Source: Woeseiaceae bacterium (GTDB lineage Bacteria > Pseudomonadota > Gammaproteobacteria > Steroidobacterales > Woeseiaceae). From it: DNA of 33,816 bases. Below the pieces are notes generated by a model. It saw only the letters and a program-made list of their open reading frames with translations. It was not told where the DNA came from and did no database searches. Location of the stretch: contig JALHUQ010000049.1 in NCBI GenBank assembly GCA_022866645.1, positions 1 to 33,816 of the forward strand. The letters run 5' to 3'. The position numbers and the translations under genes are program-made. Shown here piece after piece: positions 22,610-31,981 of the stretch (positions are counted from its first letter, which is position 1; the number at the start of each line of letters is the position of its first letter).

Positions 22610-25132
22610 ATGAGTGCATTTAAGGTTCACAGAGGTCTTCTCGGCATCGTCGCAGCAACGCTGGTGACGCCTGTCATAGCGCAAGACAACATATCGTTCA
22701 TTGAAGAAATTGTCGTCACATCGACCAAGCAAGCAAGGACACTGCAAGAAGTGCCGCTCGCCGTAACGGTCGTCAGCGCTGAGGAACTAAAGCAGTCGCA
22801 AATTCTTGATGTCAAGGATCTGCAATTCCTGGTGCCTTCACTGCGCGTAGGCCAGTTGCAGAGTTCGGGTAACACCAACTTCTTTATCCGTGGCTTTGGT
22901 AACGGCGCCAACAACGCCGGCATCGAGCCGTCGGTGGGTGTCTTCATCGATGGCGTCTATCGTTCGCGCTCCGCATCGGCGCTCAACGACCTGCCGAACC
23001 TCGAGCGCATCGAGGTATTGCGCGGACCACAGAGCACACTGTTCGGCAAGAACGCTTCAGCGGGCGTCATCAGCATCATAACGGCAAAGCCGAGCCTTGA
23101 TGAAACAACGGGTTCCGTCTCGCTGACCGCCGGTGACTACAACCAGTTTATCGTCAAAGGCGACGTTAACGGGCCCTTGTCGGATACCGTTGGCTTCAGT
23201 CTGTCTGGCAGTTACAACCAGCGCGATGGTTACTACGAGAATCTTGCCGGCGGTGACCCGTTGGGTGAACTCAATCGCTACGGCGTACGTGGCCAGTTGT
23301 TATTCGCTCCCTCTGATGCGCTCGAAGTTCGGGTCATCGCTGATTATTCGAATTTCGACGAAGCCTGCTGTGGTGTCGCCAACTTGCAGAGCGGACCAAC
23401 GGCTGGAGCTATTGTCGCTATCGGCGGCAACCTGGTGCCGAATGCACCTTTCGCCTACCAGGGCTATTACGATTTCACACCGGTCAACGAAGTCGAGAAC
23501 AGCGGCGCATCAGTGCAATTCGACTACGACTTCAACGATTCGGCGACGCTGACATCGATCACTTCCATGCGTAATCTGGCGCGATTCGAAAACGGCGACG
23601 TCGACTTCACGAGCGCGGCATTGATCGATCCTTCCAGCGGCAATCTGACCGATGTTGATATCGATACATTTACACAGGAGTTTCGTCTGGCCGGATCGAC
23701 GGAGCGCTTGGATTGGATGGTCGGCGCGTACTTTTTCGATGAGAAAATAGATCAACGTACGGGCCTCGTCTACGGTCCGGGATTCCGCCCGTATGCCGAT
23801 ATACTCTCGCAGGGCGTGCCGGGCAATTCCATACTGAATGTATTCGAACTCCTCGGGGGAATGACGCCCGGAACGCTGTTTGGCCCAGGTCAGGGTTTGA
23901 TCGAACTATCGACCATGGACGACCAGGCGTTTTCGGTTTTTGCGCAGGTCGACATCGACTTGGGCGACCGGGCGACGCTGACGCTCGGCGCCAACTACAC
24001 CGAGGATGAGAAAGACGTCAACTTCAATTCGACGCAAACTGACGTATTCTCGGCGCTGCCCAGAGCCGCATTCCAGGCGGTTGGTCAGGCCGTGATATTT
24101 AACGCCCTTGAGACTGCCGACCCCGGAAATCCAGCCAATGGGCCAACGGCCGCGTTTCTGAGCACAATACAATGTTCAGCAACAAACCCGCCGCCGGCGT
24201 GTAACCCGGTGTTCGGGCTGCAAGCACTTCAGTTCCTGCCGCCGAACATCAGTTTTCCGAACTCCGTTGAAACGGGCAATACGAAAGACGATGACACGAC
24301 CTGGACCGTGCGGCTTGCCTTCGACCTCACGGACGATGTCAACGTCTACGCGAGTGCGGGCACGGGATTCAAGGCCAGCTCATGGAACCTGTCGCGTGAT
24401 TCGCGTCCGTTCGCAAGCGATCAACAGGCTCTGGAAGACGCTGGTCTGACCGCCGGCACGCCGAACCTGAATTACACACAGCGTTACGCGCAGCCCGAAT
24501 CGGCAACAGTGTACGAATTGGGCCTGAAAGGTAGCTGGGATACTATCGCTATGAATCTCGCGATTTTCGATCAGGAAATCGAGAACTTTCAGTCCAACAT
24601 TTTCGTCGGCACTGGCTTCCAACTGTTGAACGCCGGCAAACAATCGACGACTGGCCTGGAGGTCGATTTCCGTTGGCAGCCAACTGACTCATTCCAGGGA
24701 ACGCTTGCCGCGACTTACCTCGATCCTCTGTACGACTCGTTCCCGACGGCGTCGTGCGTGGGGGGTGACTGTGACCTTAGTGGCACCAAGCCGCCTGGCA
24801 TCAGTGAGCTGAGTGTCGTCGCTTCCGGCACTTTCAATTTCAACGTCGGCAACGCTTCAGCCTTTATCCGCGGCGAGTACATCTACGAGGACGAAGTGCG
24901 GGTTATCGAGAACGTACCTGCAAACGTTGCCTCGCGCGAAGTCAGCACGTTCAACGCAAGCTTCGGTCTTGCCTGGGATAATGGCTTCGAGGCCATGCTC
25001 TGGGGTCGTAACCTTAATAACGACGAGTATTTGCTGAGCGCGTTCCCGTCGGTCGCGCAAAGCGGCAGCTACTCAGGCTACCCGAATCAGCCAGCAACCT
25101 ATGGCGTGACGGTGCGCAAGTACTTCGACTAG
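22610..25132 (+). CDS. TonB-dependent outer-membrane receptor
   Basis: 840 aa. The signal peptide (1-24, cleaved near IAQ) is followed by a TonB-box-like segment (EEIVVTSTKQ, about 32-41), a plug domain (about 43-160; PLAVTVVSAEELK, FIRGFGNG, PSVGVFIDGVY, LERIEVLRGPQSTLFGKNASAGVISI) and a 22-strand barrel ending ATYGVTVRKYFD. It imports a scarce ligand using TonB-ExbB-ExbD energy. The ligand cannot be told; the plug resembles the broad receptor class common in marine and sediment proteobacteria rather than a named siderophore receptor. Cys pairs (ACC; CSATNPPPAC; CVGGDC) probably lie in extracellular loops. It stands alone, without a ligand-processing enzyme beside it, and has its own terminator. 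Confidence 0.95.
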   Translation: MSAFKVHRGLLGIVAATLVTPVIAQDNISFIEEIVVTSTKQARTLQEVPLAVTVVSAEELKQSQILDVKDLQFLVPSLRVGQLQSSGNTNFFIRGFGNGANNAGIEPSVGVFIDGVYRSRSASALNDLPNLERIEVLRGPQSTLFGKNASAGVISIITAKPSLDETTGSVSLTAGDYNQFIVKGDVNGPLSDTVGFSLSGSYNQRDGYYENLAGGDPLGELNRYGVRGQLLFAPSDALEVRVIADYSNFDEACCGVANLQSGPTAGAIVAIGGNLVPNAPFAYQGYYDFTPVNEVENSGASVQFDYDFNDSATLTSITSMRNLARFENGDVDFTSAALIDPSSGNLTDVDIDTFTQEFRLAGSTERLDWMVGAYFFDEKIDQRTGLVYGPGFRPYADILSQGVPGNSILNVFELLGGMTPGTLFGPGQGLIELSTMDDQAFSVFAQVDIDLGDRATLTLGANYTEDEKDVNFNSTQTDVFSALPRAAFQAVGQAVIFNALETADPGNPANGPTAAFLSTIQCSATNPPPACNPVFGLQALQFLPPNISFPNSVETGNTKDDDTTWTVRLAFDLTDDVNVYASAGTGFKASSWNLSRDSRPFASDQQALEDAGLTAGTPNLNYTQRYAQPESATVYELGLKGSWDTIAMNLAIFDQEIENFQSNIFVGTGFQLLNAGKQSTTGLEVDFRWQPTDSFQGTLAATYLDPLYDSFPTASCVGGDCDLSGTKPPGISELSVVASGTFNFNVGNASAFIRGEYIYEDEVRVIENVPANVASREVSTFNASFGLAWDNGFEAMLWGRNLNNDEYLLSAFPSVAQSGSYSGYPNQPATYGVTVRKYFD

Positions 25133-25157
25133 CAAGCTTGCTTATGGCTACAGGAAG

Positions 25158-25186
25158 ACGGGCTCCGAAAGGGGCCCGTTTTTTTT
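25158..25186 (+). terminator. Rho-independent terminator after the TonB-dependent receptor
   Basis: A 9-bp GC-rich stem with one G-T pair (25158-25166 with 25171-25179), a GAAA tetraloop and eight T (25179-25186). It lies in the 84-bp gap before the convergent lpxK stop. The A run on the other strand precedes the stem, so termination of lpxK from the opposite side would be weak. Confidence 0.93.
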
Positions 25187-25216
25187 GACGACCTGGATCG
25201 CGAGTTCGTCTGCCGC

Positions 25217-26224
25217 TCACGGGCTGTCACCGCAGCGCTGCAGGCAGAGGTCAATTTGTTCGATGAGCGCAGCCGATCTCACTGCATCCATCGTCAAATC
25301 CACAGGGACGTACCAATATTGATCGGGAAGATCTCGCCCGACTTTGACGGCATCTTTCTCGGTCATGAAGACATTGAAATCATCGCCAAACTGCAGATCC
25401 GCTTTGCTGAGCGCCGCGTGGTCCGGAAAACTGTGCTCGATGACCTGAATTCCGTGCGTGCGCAGCAAATCAAAAAACCGTTTCGGATTTCCGATACCGG
25501 CAACGGCGTGCACGGTAGTATCTTTAAATCCCTGCAGCGGGCGCGCTAATGAACCATTCAAACGAGTCGCCTCGCGCGCTACCAATTCAAACGCGATAGC
25601 GCCCGGAAGCTCGGTCGTGCCGTTGACCAGCACCTGATCGACACTCTGCAGTCGTTCCGGAGCTTCCCTGAGCGGCCCTGCAGGCAACAAACGGCGATTG
25701 CCTAATCCACGTTCGCCATCGACAACACAGATCTCGAAGTCGCGTTGCAGACGCAGGTGCTGCAATCCATCGTCGGCAATAATGACATCGACGCCATCGT
25801 CGACCAGCATGGCCGCCGCTCTGACCCGATCCGAATCGACGGCAACCGGACAGCGTGCTCGACGTGCCAGCAGGACCGGCTCGTCTCCGACGACCGCGGC
25901 GTCGCTGTCGATATCGACTCGCATCGAGGTACCCGATTTGCTGCCGCCGTAGCCGCGACTCACAATGCCTGGCGTGTAGCCCTTCGCGCGCAATTCATTG
26001 ACCAGCCAAATGACGGTCGGCGTTTTACCGGTGCCACCTGCCGTGATATTGCCGACGACAATGACCGGTGCGTGGGCTTTGCAGGTACGAAATAAGCCGC
26101 AACGAAACAGCAGTGATCGCAGGCTGAGCAGCAGCCAATACAGTCCACTGAGTGGCAGCAATACCCAACCTGATGCCGCACCGTCGTACCAGACTCTGTG
26201 TATCCATCGGTAGGTCGCGCTCAC
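25217..26224 (-). CDS. lpxK: Tetraacyldisaccharide 4'-kinase LpxK
   Basis: 335 aa from GTG 26224. LpxK phosphorylates the 4' position of the lipid A disaccharide at the inner membrane. A hydrophobic N-terminal helix (about 20-42) is followed by the P-loop GNITAGGTGKTP (58-69), the SRGYGG motif, VGDEPVLLARR, and the IIADDGLQHLRLQRD block with catalytic Asp residues; FMTEKDAVK lies near the C-terminus. It follows msbA after 9 nt, the conserved msbA-lpxK pair. In many relatives kdsB and a YcaR-type gene follow; here the receptor gene is convergent instead. Confidence 0.96.
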   Translation of the reverse strand: MSATYRWIHRVWYDGAASGWVLLPLSGLYWLLLSLRSLLFRCGLFRTCKAHAPVIVVGNITAGGTGKTPTVIWLVNELRAKGYTPGIVSRGYGGSKSGTSMRVDIDSDAAVVGDEPVLLARRARCPVAVDSDRVRAAAMLVDDGVDVIIADDGLQHLRLQRDFEICVVDGERGLGNRRLLPAGPLREAPERLQSVDQVLVNGTTELPGAIAFELVAREATRLNGSLARPLQGFKDTTVHAVAGIGNPKRFFDLLRTHGIQVIEHSFPDHAALSKADLQFGDDFNVFMTEKDAVKVGRDLPDQYWYVPVDLTMDAVRSAALIEQIDLCLQRCGDSP

Positions 26225-26233
26225 AGCAGAGCA

Positions 26234-27985
26234 CTACGCGTCACTGAATTGCATGCGATACAGCGCGGCATAATGCCCTTCCTGCGCCACCAGCTCAGCG
26301 TGGGTACCGGACTCCACAATTTTTCCGGCATCCAGAACGACAATCTGGTCGGCCTTCTCAACCGTCGACAGCCGGTGAGCGATAACCAGGGTCGTCCTGT
26401 CCTTCATCAGTACATTGAGTGCATCCTGAATACGTCGCTCGGACTGCGTATCGAGTGATGAGGTTGCCTCGTCAAGAATCAGCACCGGTGCATTTTTCAA
26501 CAGCGCCCTGCCGATCGCAATGCGCTGCCGCTGGCCGCCCGACAACAACACGCCACGATCACCCACCATGGTTTCCAATCCACGGGGCAGCTCGTTGGTA
26601 AAGTCGAGTACATGCGCCGCTTCAGCCGCCTTCATCAATTCCTCTTCTGAGTAAGATCTCAATTGCCCATACGCCAGATTATTTCGAATCGTGTCGTTGA
26701 ACAAAATGACGTCCTGACTGACGAGACTGATATTGTTGCGCAGACTAGCCAGCGTGAAATCGCGTATCGATACGTCATCGATCAGGATGTCGCCGGAATC
26801 AAACTCGTAAAACCTTGGCAGCAAACTGACCAATGTCGATTTGCCGCTACCCGAGTGGCCGACGATCGCCAGGGTCTTGCCGGCGCCGATGGAAACAGTG
26901 ATGTTCTCGACGACTGGCGAATCCTCGTCGCCATAAGAAAACCCGACATTGTCGAAGCGAACTCGACCGCGAACACGCTCGATCTCATGGGTACCCGTGT
27001 CTGATTCGTCTTTCTCATCAATAATCATGAACAGGCTGTCGGCGCCGGCGACACCGCGCTGCAGAGTGGCATTGACGTTAGTGATACGCCTTACCGGTTG
27101 CAGCATCAGTGTCATCGCGGAGAAGAAAGAAATAAACTGACCCGGCGAAAGTACGCCTTCGATCGATTGCTTCCCAGCCATGAAAATGACCAGCGCGATG
27201 CCGAACCCGAACACCATCTGCGTAACCGCGACGCCCATCGATCGAACTCGAATGAGTTTGAGATTTTGTTTTCGGTTGCGCTCATCGACGGCGGCCAATC
27301 TGTCGCGTTCGTACTCATAGCCACCAAACGCTTTAACAACCGAATTGCCACGAATGATCTCGTCAGTAACCTGGGTCACCTCACCAACGGTGTCCTGTAT
27401 ACGATTGCTGTAGCGTCGAAACGCAATGCCGAGCAGCCAGACCAGCGCGCCGACTATCGGAATAAGAATGGCGACAAATACCGTCAGTGAAGGACTTTGA
27501 TAAAGCATCACGCCGATAGCGGCGACGACGGTCAGAATATCGCGCACCCCGATCGTTACGACGCTGGTCACCGACTCCGCGACCATCTCCACGTTGTACG
27601 TTAATCTCGACAACAAGGGGCCCGCCGCCTGTCCGTCGAAAAATTTGACCGGCAACGTCAGGAACTTGTTGAATACCTGCCGTCGCAAGTCGCTGATGAC
27701 GCTGCGCCCGATCCACCCGAGCGACGCCTCGGTGGCAAACCCGGACAAACCGCGCAGCATAAATATCACCATGAAAGCCAGCGGTATCCAGCGACCGGAC
27801 TCGACCTGTTTGGCGACCAGGGTATCGTCCATCAGCGGTTGCAACAGATACGCGAGACTCGCTTCAACGACAGCCGTGGCTGTCATGCCCACAACCGCGA
27901 TAAAACCAACCAGCTTGTGCGGTGTCACGTACTGCCAGAGACGGCCGTAGACGACTCGAACTTCAGGACCGATACGCTTACTCAC
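26234..27985 (-). CDS. msbA: Lipid A flippase MsbA (ABC transporter, fused TM and ATPase)
   Basis: 583 aa from GTG 27985, the usual MsbA length. Six transmembrane helices lie in the first ~320 residues. The ATPase domain has Walker A GHSGSGKST (about 374), signature LLSGGQRQR, Walker B VLILDEATSSLD (about 500) and switch His in IAHRLSTV. MsbA flips core-lipid A across the inner membrane. The lpxK neighbour, which completes its substrate, makes this more likely than a generic multidrug exporter. It follows exbD after 18 nt on the same strand. Confidence 0.95.
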   Translation of the reverse strand: MSKRIGPEVRVVYGRLWQYVTPHKLVGFIAVVGMTATAVVEASLAYLLQPLMDDTLVAKQVESGRWIPLAFMVIFMLRGLSGFATEASLGWIGRSVISDLRRQVFNKFLTLPVKFFDGQAAGPLLSRLTYNVEMVAESVTSVVTIGVRDILTVVAAIGVMLYQSPSLTVFVAILIPIVGALVWLLGIAFRRYSNRIQDTVGEVTQVTDEIIRGNSVVKAFGGYEYERDRLAAVDERNRKQNLKLIRVRSMGVAVTQMVFGFGIALVIFMAGKQSIEGVLSPGQFISFFSAMTLMLQPVRRITNVNATLQRGVAGADSLFMIIDEKDESDTGTHEIERVRGRVRFDNVGFSYGDEDSPVVENITVSIGAGKTLAIVGHSGSGKSTLVSLLPRFYEFDSGDILIDDVSIRDFTLASLRNNISLVSQDVILFNDTIRNNLAYGQLRSYSEEELMKAAEAAHVLDFTNELPRGLETMVGDRGVLLSGGQRQRIAIGRALLKNAPVLILDEATSSLDTQSERRIQDALNVLMKDRTTLVIAHRLSTVEKADQIVVLDAGKIVESGTHAELVAQEGHYAALYRMQFSDA

Positions 27986-28003
27986 CGTGGCAGGTTTCCC
28001 TCG

Positions 28004-28426
28004 CTACTCGACCGGATCATTGACGGTCGCGATGCTGATATGGGTAAATCCGAGTCGCCCGGCGACGTCCATCGCAGTGACAACGTGCTGGTGTTTGGCG
28101 TTGGCGTCGGCACTGATCGTCAGCGGCAGGCGATTGTCGCCGGCAGATACTTTTTGCAGCGCATTACGAATCGTTTCCGGTCGGTTGTTAATCAATTCGC
28201 GCCCGTTGACCAGGTAGACGCCGGTTGCCGTGATCATAATGTCGATTTGCTCGGCTGGCTCTTCAACGATCGCAGAGCTATCCGCTTGCGGCAAACTGAT
28301 ATTGATTTGCGATTGCTTCACAAAGCTGGTCGACACCATGAAAAAAATCAGCAATAGCAGCACAACATCGATCAACGATGTGAGGTTGACCTCTGGCTGC
28401 GTTCGCACCCGCAGGCTGAGTTTCAT
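28004..28426 (-). CDS. exbD: ExbD/TolR-family biopolymer transport protein
   Basis: 140 aa. A short cytoplasmic start (MKLSLRVRTQPEVNLTSLID) leads to a single membrane helix (about 18-34) with the conserved proton-path Asp20, then a periplasmic domain. This is the ExbD/TolR layout. It works as a stator with ExbB, encoded just upstream with a 4-nt overlap (ATGA). The pair could energise TonB-dependent receptors, but a copy embedded in the comEC-msbA-lpxK cluster is common and its specific partner is not known. No tonB or tolA gene is visible. Confidence 0.93.
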   Translation of the reverse strand: MKLSLRVRTQPEVNLTSLIDVVLLLLIFFMVSTSFVKQSQINISLPQADSSAIVEEPAEQIDIMITATGVYLVNGRELINNRPETIRNALQKVSAGDNRLPLTISADANAKHQHVVTAMDVAGRLGFTHISIATVNDPVE

Positions 28427-29043
28427 TTTTTGCTCTTCTCACTTCGTCGATGCAGTGCCTCAACAAGTTTGATGGCTTCTTTTTCCATGTCGACGACCAG
28501 CGTATCGACGCGTGTTCGGTAGTAGCGGTAGCCGATCAATGCCGGAATGGCCACAGTCAAACCCGCGGCAGTTGTGATCAAGGCTTCGGCAATGCCGCCG
28601 GCAAGCACGGTCGGATCACCAACGCCGTGCGTCGTAATCGCCGAAAATACCTTGACCATGCCGATGACCGTGCCCAGCAGTCCGAGTAATGGGCTGATCG
28701 CGGCAACGGTACCCAGGGTCTCAAGATAACGTTCCAGCTCGTGGACAACATGACGGCCGGTATCCTCGATTGAATCTTTCAGGACGGCACGTTCGCGATC
28801 ACGGTTGATCAGGCCGGCCGCGAGTATCTGTCCGAGTGGCGATCCCTGGTGCAGCGTCTGGATCTGCTTCTGATCCAGCTGGTCTTTCTTGACCCATCCC
28901 CACACCTTGCTGGTGAGATCTTCCGGGATGACGCGCTTTTGTTGCAGTGTCCAGAAACGCTCGAGAATAATGCCCATGGCGATGATGGCGCACAGGATAA
29001 TGGGCAGCATCAGCCAGCCACCCGATTTGACTATCTCAACCAT
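28423..29043 (-). CDS. exbB: ExbB/TolQ-family proton channel protein
   Basis: 206 aa from ATG 29043 (MVEIVKSGGWLMLPIILCAI), with AGG about 7 nt upstream. The frame remains open to 29238, but that extension overlaps comEC and lacks a membrane segment, so it is rejected. Three membrane helices are visible (about 10-30, 115-140, 155-180) with the family block TVAAISPLLGLLGTVIGMV and GGIAEALITTAAGLTVAIPA. With ExbD it forms the proton-driven motor. It lies 58 nt downstream of comEC on the same strand. Confidence 0.93.
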   Translation of the reverse strand: MVEIVKSGGWLMLPIILCAIIAMGIILERFWTLQQKRVIPEDLTSKVWGWVKKDQLDQKQIQTLHQGSPLGQILAAGLINRDRERAVLKDSIEDTGRHVVHELERYLETLGTVAAISPLLGLLGTVIGMVKVFSAITTHGVGDPTVLAGGIAEALITTAAGLTVAIPALIGYRYYRTRVDTLVVDMEKEAIKLVEALHRRSEKSKK

Positions 29044-29101
29044 AAGAACCTGAATCTGGGAGGAAAATGGAAATATACAGTGACAGCGCCAAAAATTCTC
29101 C

Positions 29102-31405
29102 CTAAAGCGCTGCAGAATCGTGCCAGAAACGTTGTCGCCGCAGCCTTTCCTGGCGCAACAGACTGACTCCATCCCTCGCGCAGAGCCTGAAACTGATAGC
29201 ACCGGAGCTCGCGGTATCCAGCACGAGCGCGCCACCACCCGCCCAGCGCTCTGTCACACGTTCTTTGGGAAAGCCCCAGCGGTTGGCATGCCCGACCGAC
29301 GCGATCGCGAGATCAGGACTCAGACGACTGACGAATGGCGGGCTGGAGGACGTCAGGCTACCGTGATGTGGAATCAGGACCACGCTCGCTGCGGCTAAAG
29401 GCTCTCGCGCCAACAGGATTTTTTCCCCTGCAAGCTCGATATCACCGGTCAGGACAAGTCGATATGGCCCCACGCTAATAGCCAGCACACACGATGCGTC
29501 ATTACCGAGCAATCCGGCATTGGCGGGTGGATGCAAAATCTCGAAAGTTGCACCGTCGGCATGCCAGATCTGTCCGGCGGTGCAGTCGAATACCTTTTGG
29601 CCGACGTCTGCAAGCGGCTCCCCGGCGAGAATCCGGCCAACCTCGATCTCGCGTACCATCGCTGCTACGCCCCCGGCGTGATCATCATCGGCGTGCGAAA
29701 CGACCAGCCAATCGAGTACCGCTATCCCGCGGTAGCGCAGGAACGGCAATAGCAGTTGTTCTGCAGCACTGCCGCCGCCTCGATAGCTTGCGCCCGTGTC
29801 AAATACCAGCGTGTGCTGCCGGCTTTGCACGACCACAGCCAGTCCCTGCCCCACATCCAGCACGTGCGTATCGATACAGGCGCTCGGTGGTGGAGCAGGT
29901 TTGTACAGTAGCAAGGCCATGACAGCTAACACGGCCACCCAGCGGCCCGGCCAGCCGCGTGGCAGGATAATCCAAAGCACTGGCAGAAAAATGACACACA
30001 TCATTTTGCTGTCGAACCCGTCGACGCCCGAAACGAAACCGTCGGTGATCGGGAGATGCGCGAACTCGATGATGACCCGTTCAATGACGCCCACGCTCGC
30101 CGCAGACAGTTGCAGCAGGACGAGACTTGCCGAGTCCCAGAGGGGCTCGATTACCATGCTGGCCAGCGTCAGGGGAACGGTGATCAGACTGAAGACCGGC
30201 ACCGTAATCAGGTTCACCGCCGGCGCAACAAGACTCAGCCGCTGGAAGACCAGCACCGTCAGTGGCATCAGTCCAAACAGCAGGACAAACTGCATATGAA
30301 CGAGTTGGCGGACCATGGATGCAGGCCTCGCGACGTAAGCAGGACCGTCGAAAGGACGTAAATAGATGCTGACAAGAAATATCAAAAGCGCGACAGCGCC
30401 GAAAGACAGGCTGAATCCTGGCGTCATCGTTGACACGGGATCCAGAATGAATATCAGCATAGCGGCCAGCGCGACGATTCGCACTGGGTCAGGACGTCGC
30501 CGGCCCAGAAGTGCGACTGCGGCCAGTGCCAGCATGATCGTCGCGCGCTGCGATGGTACCGCCAGGCCGGACAGGCAGGCGTAGGCCACGGCCATTCCAA
30601 GCGCCGCGATAGTCGCCTGGTCGAGATGATTACCGCGAAAACGACAGCCGCCCGACAATAGAGTGAAGACTGTGAATGCGGCCGCCGCCGCCAGTCCAAT
30701 ATGCAGACCGGAGATGGCCATCAGGTGGCTGCTGCCGGTTTTCGCGTACCGATCCCATTGCTCACGCGAAATGAGATGCCGCGCCCCGACGCCGATCGCT
30801 GCGAGCACCGGCTGCGAGGCTTTGCCCGCCTTTTCGGCGCGCGACACAAAGTCGCGTCGGTAGGCGTCCAGTGGTGACAGGGAGCCGCGCTCCAACAACC
30901 GATTTCGCTTGCCGCTGACGATGTAGCCCGCGGCATGCAGTTTTTCCCGAAACATCCAGTCTTCAAGGCTGAACAGTCCCGGATTGCTATTGCCACGCGG
31001 CCGCCGCAAGCGCACTTCGAGTTCCCAGATGTCACCGATTTGCGGCAACTCCGGCGGATCGATCCAACTGACACGCGACCGCGGCGGAATCCTCGCGTCG
31101 TCGATGGGCTTGATCAGCATCGATACCGAGGCGCCCGTTAGCTTGGGAAAGTCAGCTATGCGCACGCTCGCCATCATGCTGTCGCCCGCGAATCGTGGCT
31201 CGAGTCGCGCATCAATGATGTTGTTGGCTGCGTGTACAAAAAGGCTGAACCCCAAGAGCAGGAAAGCGATCCACCGTGCACGCCGAATGAAAAAAATCAA
31301 AATTATCGCAACAAAAAGCAGCTTGCAGAGGTCAGAGTCTAAACGAACCCTGTTATGCTGCGCCGCGAAGCCGCCCGCCAGAACCAGCAGGCAAATTCGC
31401 ATCAT
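29102..31405 (-). CDS. comEC: ComEC/Rec2 DNA-uptake channel protein
   Basis: 767 aa from ATG 31405; TTG 31429 and GTG 31426 are in frame but less likely. An N-terminal membrane and OB-like region (DUF4131) is followed by the competence domain (about 210-480; SSHLMAISGLHIGLAAA is the hallmark) with many membrane helices. A C-terminal metallo-beta-lactamase domain (about 520-740) carries HVLDVGQGLAVVV, SHADDDHAGG and IPHHGS. It is predicted to move single-stranded DNA across the inner membrane in natural transformation. All major motifs look intact. It heads comEC-exbB-exbD-msbA-lpxK. The 48-bp gap to the divergent DUF2062 gene must hold both promoters. Confidence 0.93.
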   Translation of the reverse strand: MMRICLLVLAGGFAAQHNRVRLDSDLCKLLFVAIILIFFIRRARWIAFLLLGFSLFVHAANNIIDARLEPRFAGDSMMASVRIADFPKLTGASVSMLIKPIDDARIPPRSRVSWIDPPELPQIGDIWELEVRLRRPRGNSNPGLFSLEDWMFREKLHAAGYIVSGKRNRLLERGSLSPLDAYRRDFVSRAEKAGKASQPVLAAIGVGARHLISREQWDRYAKTGSSHLMAISGLHIGLAAAAAFTVFTLLSGGCRFRGNHLDQATIAALGMAVAYACLSGLAVPSQRATIMLALAAVALLGRRRPDPVRIVALAAMLIFILDPVSTMTPGFSLSFGAVALLIFLVSIYLRPFDGPAYVARPASMVRQLVHMQFVLLFGLMPLTVLVFQRLSLVAPAVNLITVPVFSLITVPLTLASMVIEPLWDSASLVLLQLSAASVGVIERVIIEFAHLPITDGFVSGVDGFDSKMMCVIFLPVLWIILPRGWPGRWVAVLAVMALLLYKPAPPPSACIDTHVLDVGQGLAVVVQSRQHTLVFDTGASYRGGGSAAEQLLLPFLRYRGIAVLDWLVVSHADDDHAGGVAAMVREIEVGRILAGEPLADVGQKVFDCTAGQIWHADGATFEILHPPANAGLLGNDASCVLAISVGPYRLVLTGDIELAGEKILLAREPLAAASVVLIPHHGSLTSSSPPFVSRLSPDLAIASVGHANRWGFPKERVTERWAGGGALVLDTASSGAISFRLCARDGVSLLRQERLRRQRFWHDSAAL

Positions 31406-31453
31406 CGTTGTCGTATTTTTCAGCACCAACCATCAAAACCGGACCACCCGTCA

Positions 31454-31981
31454 ATGCCAAGACGCTTTTTCAGGAAATTCGCGTTCAAACGCCATCACGT
31501 CAGTGAGCAGTGGTTCATGACGCCGTTTCGGCATTTGCTGCACGACCACAATTTGTGGGGCATACGCCGACGGACGGTCGTGCCGGCGTTCGCGATCGGC
31601 CTGTTCATCGCCTTCATGCCTACGCCTGGCCACACACTGACGGCTGCGCTACTGGCGCTGGGCCTGCGAATCAATATTCCGGTGGCTGCGTTAACAACCT
31701 GGGTCTCGAACCCGGTGACGATGGGGCCGATGTATTACTTTGCCTATCGTTTCGGCCGCAGCCTCCTCGACACGCCTTTACGACAATTCAAGTTTGAAAT
31801 GTCGTGGGACTGGGTAACGCACACGTTTGTGACGATATGGCAGCCGATGTTGCTGGGCTGCATTATTTTGGGGGCCACCGCGGCGCTTGTAGGCTACGTC
31901 ACGCTGGACCTGCTTTGGCGATCGTCAATAGCCGACTACAAATCCCGCAAACAAGACAGCCGCCGCGATCGCGAATCCTAA
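31454..31981 (+). CDS. DUF2062 membrane protein
   Basis: 175 aa from ATG 31454, the first ATG of the frame that leaves comEC free. A basic N-terminus (MPRRFFRKFAFKRH) leads to the DUF2062 core (about 35-165): RTVVPAFAIGLFIAFMPTPGHT, a second helix (AALLALGLRINIPVAAL), SNPVTMGPMYYFAYRFG, and a final membrane helix (about 125-150). This family is widespread and uncharacterised; in relatives it sits beside lolCDE and comEC, as here, so an envelope role is plausible but unproven. Its stop overlaps the lolD stop on the other strand by 4 bp. Confidence 0.85.
   Translation: MPRRFFRKFAFKRHHVSEQWFMTPFRHLLHDHNLWGIRRRTVVPAFAIGLFIAFMPTPGHTLTAALLALGLRINIPVAALTTWVSNPVTMGPMYYFAYRFGRSLLDTPLRQFKFEMSWDWVTHTFVTIWQPMLLGCIILGATAALVGYVTLDLLWRSSIADYKSRKQDSRRDRES

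Noticed and set aside
29044-29238. N-terminal extension of ExbB
   Set aside because: It overlaps the comEC 3' end and adds non-membrane sequence before a clean ExbB start at 29043.
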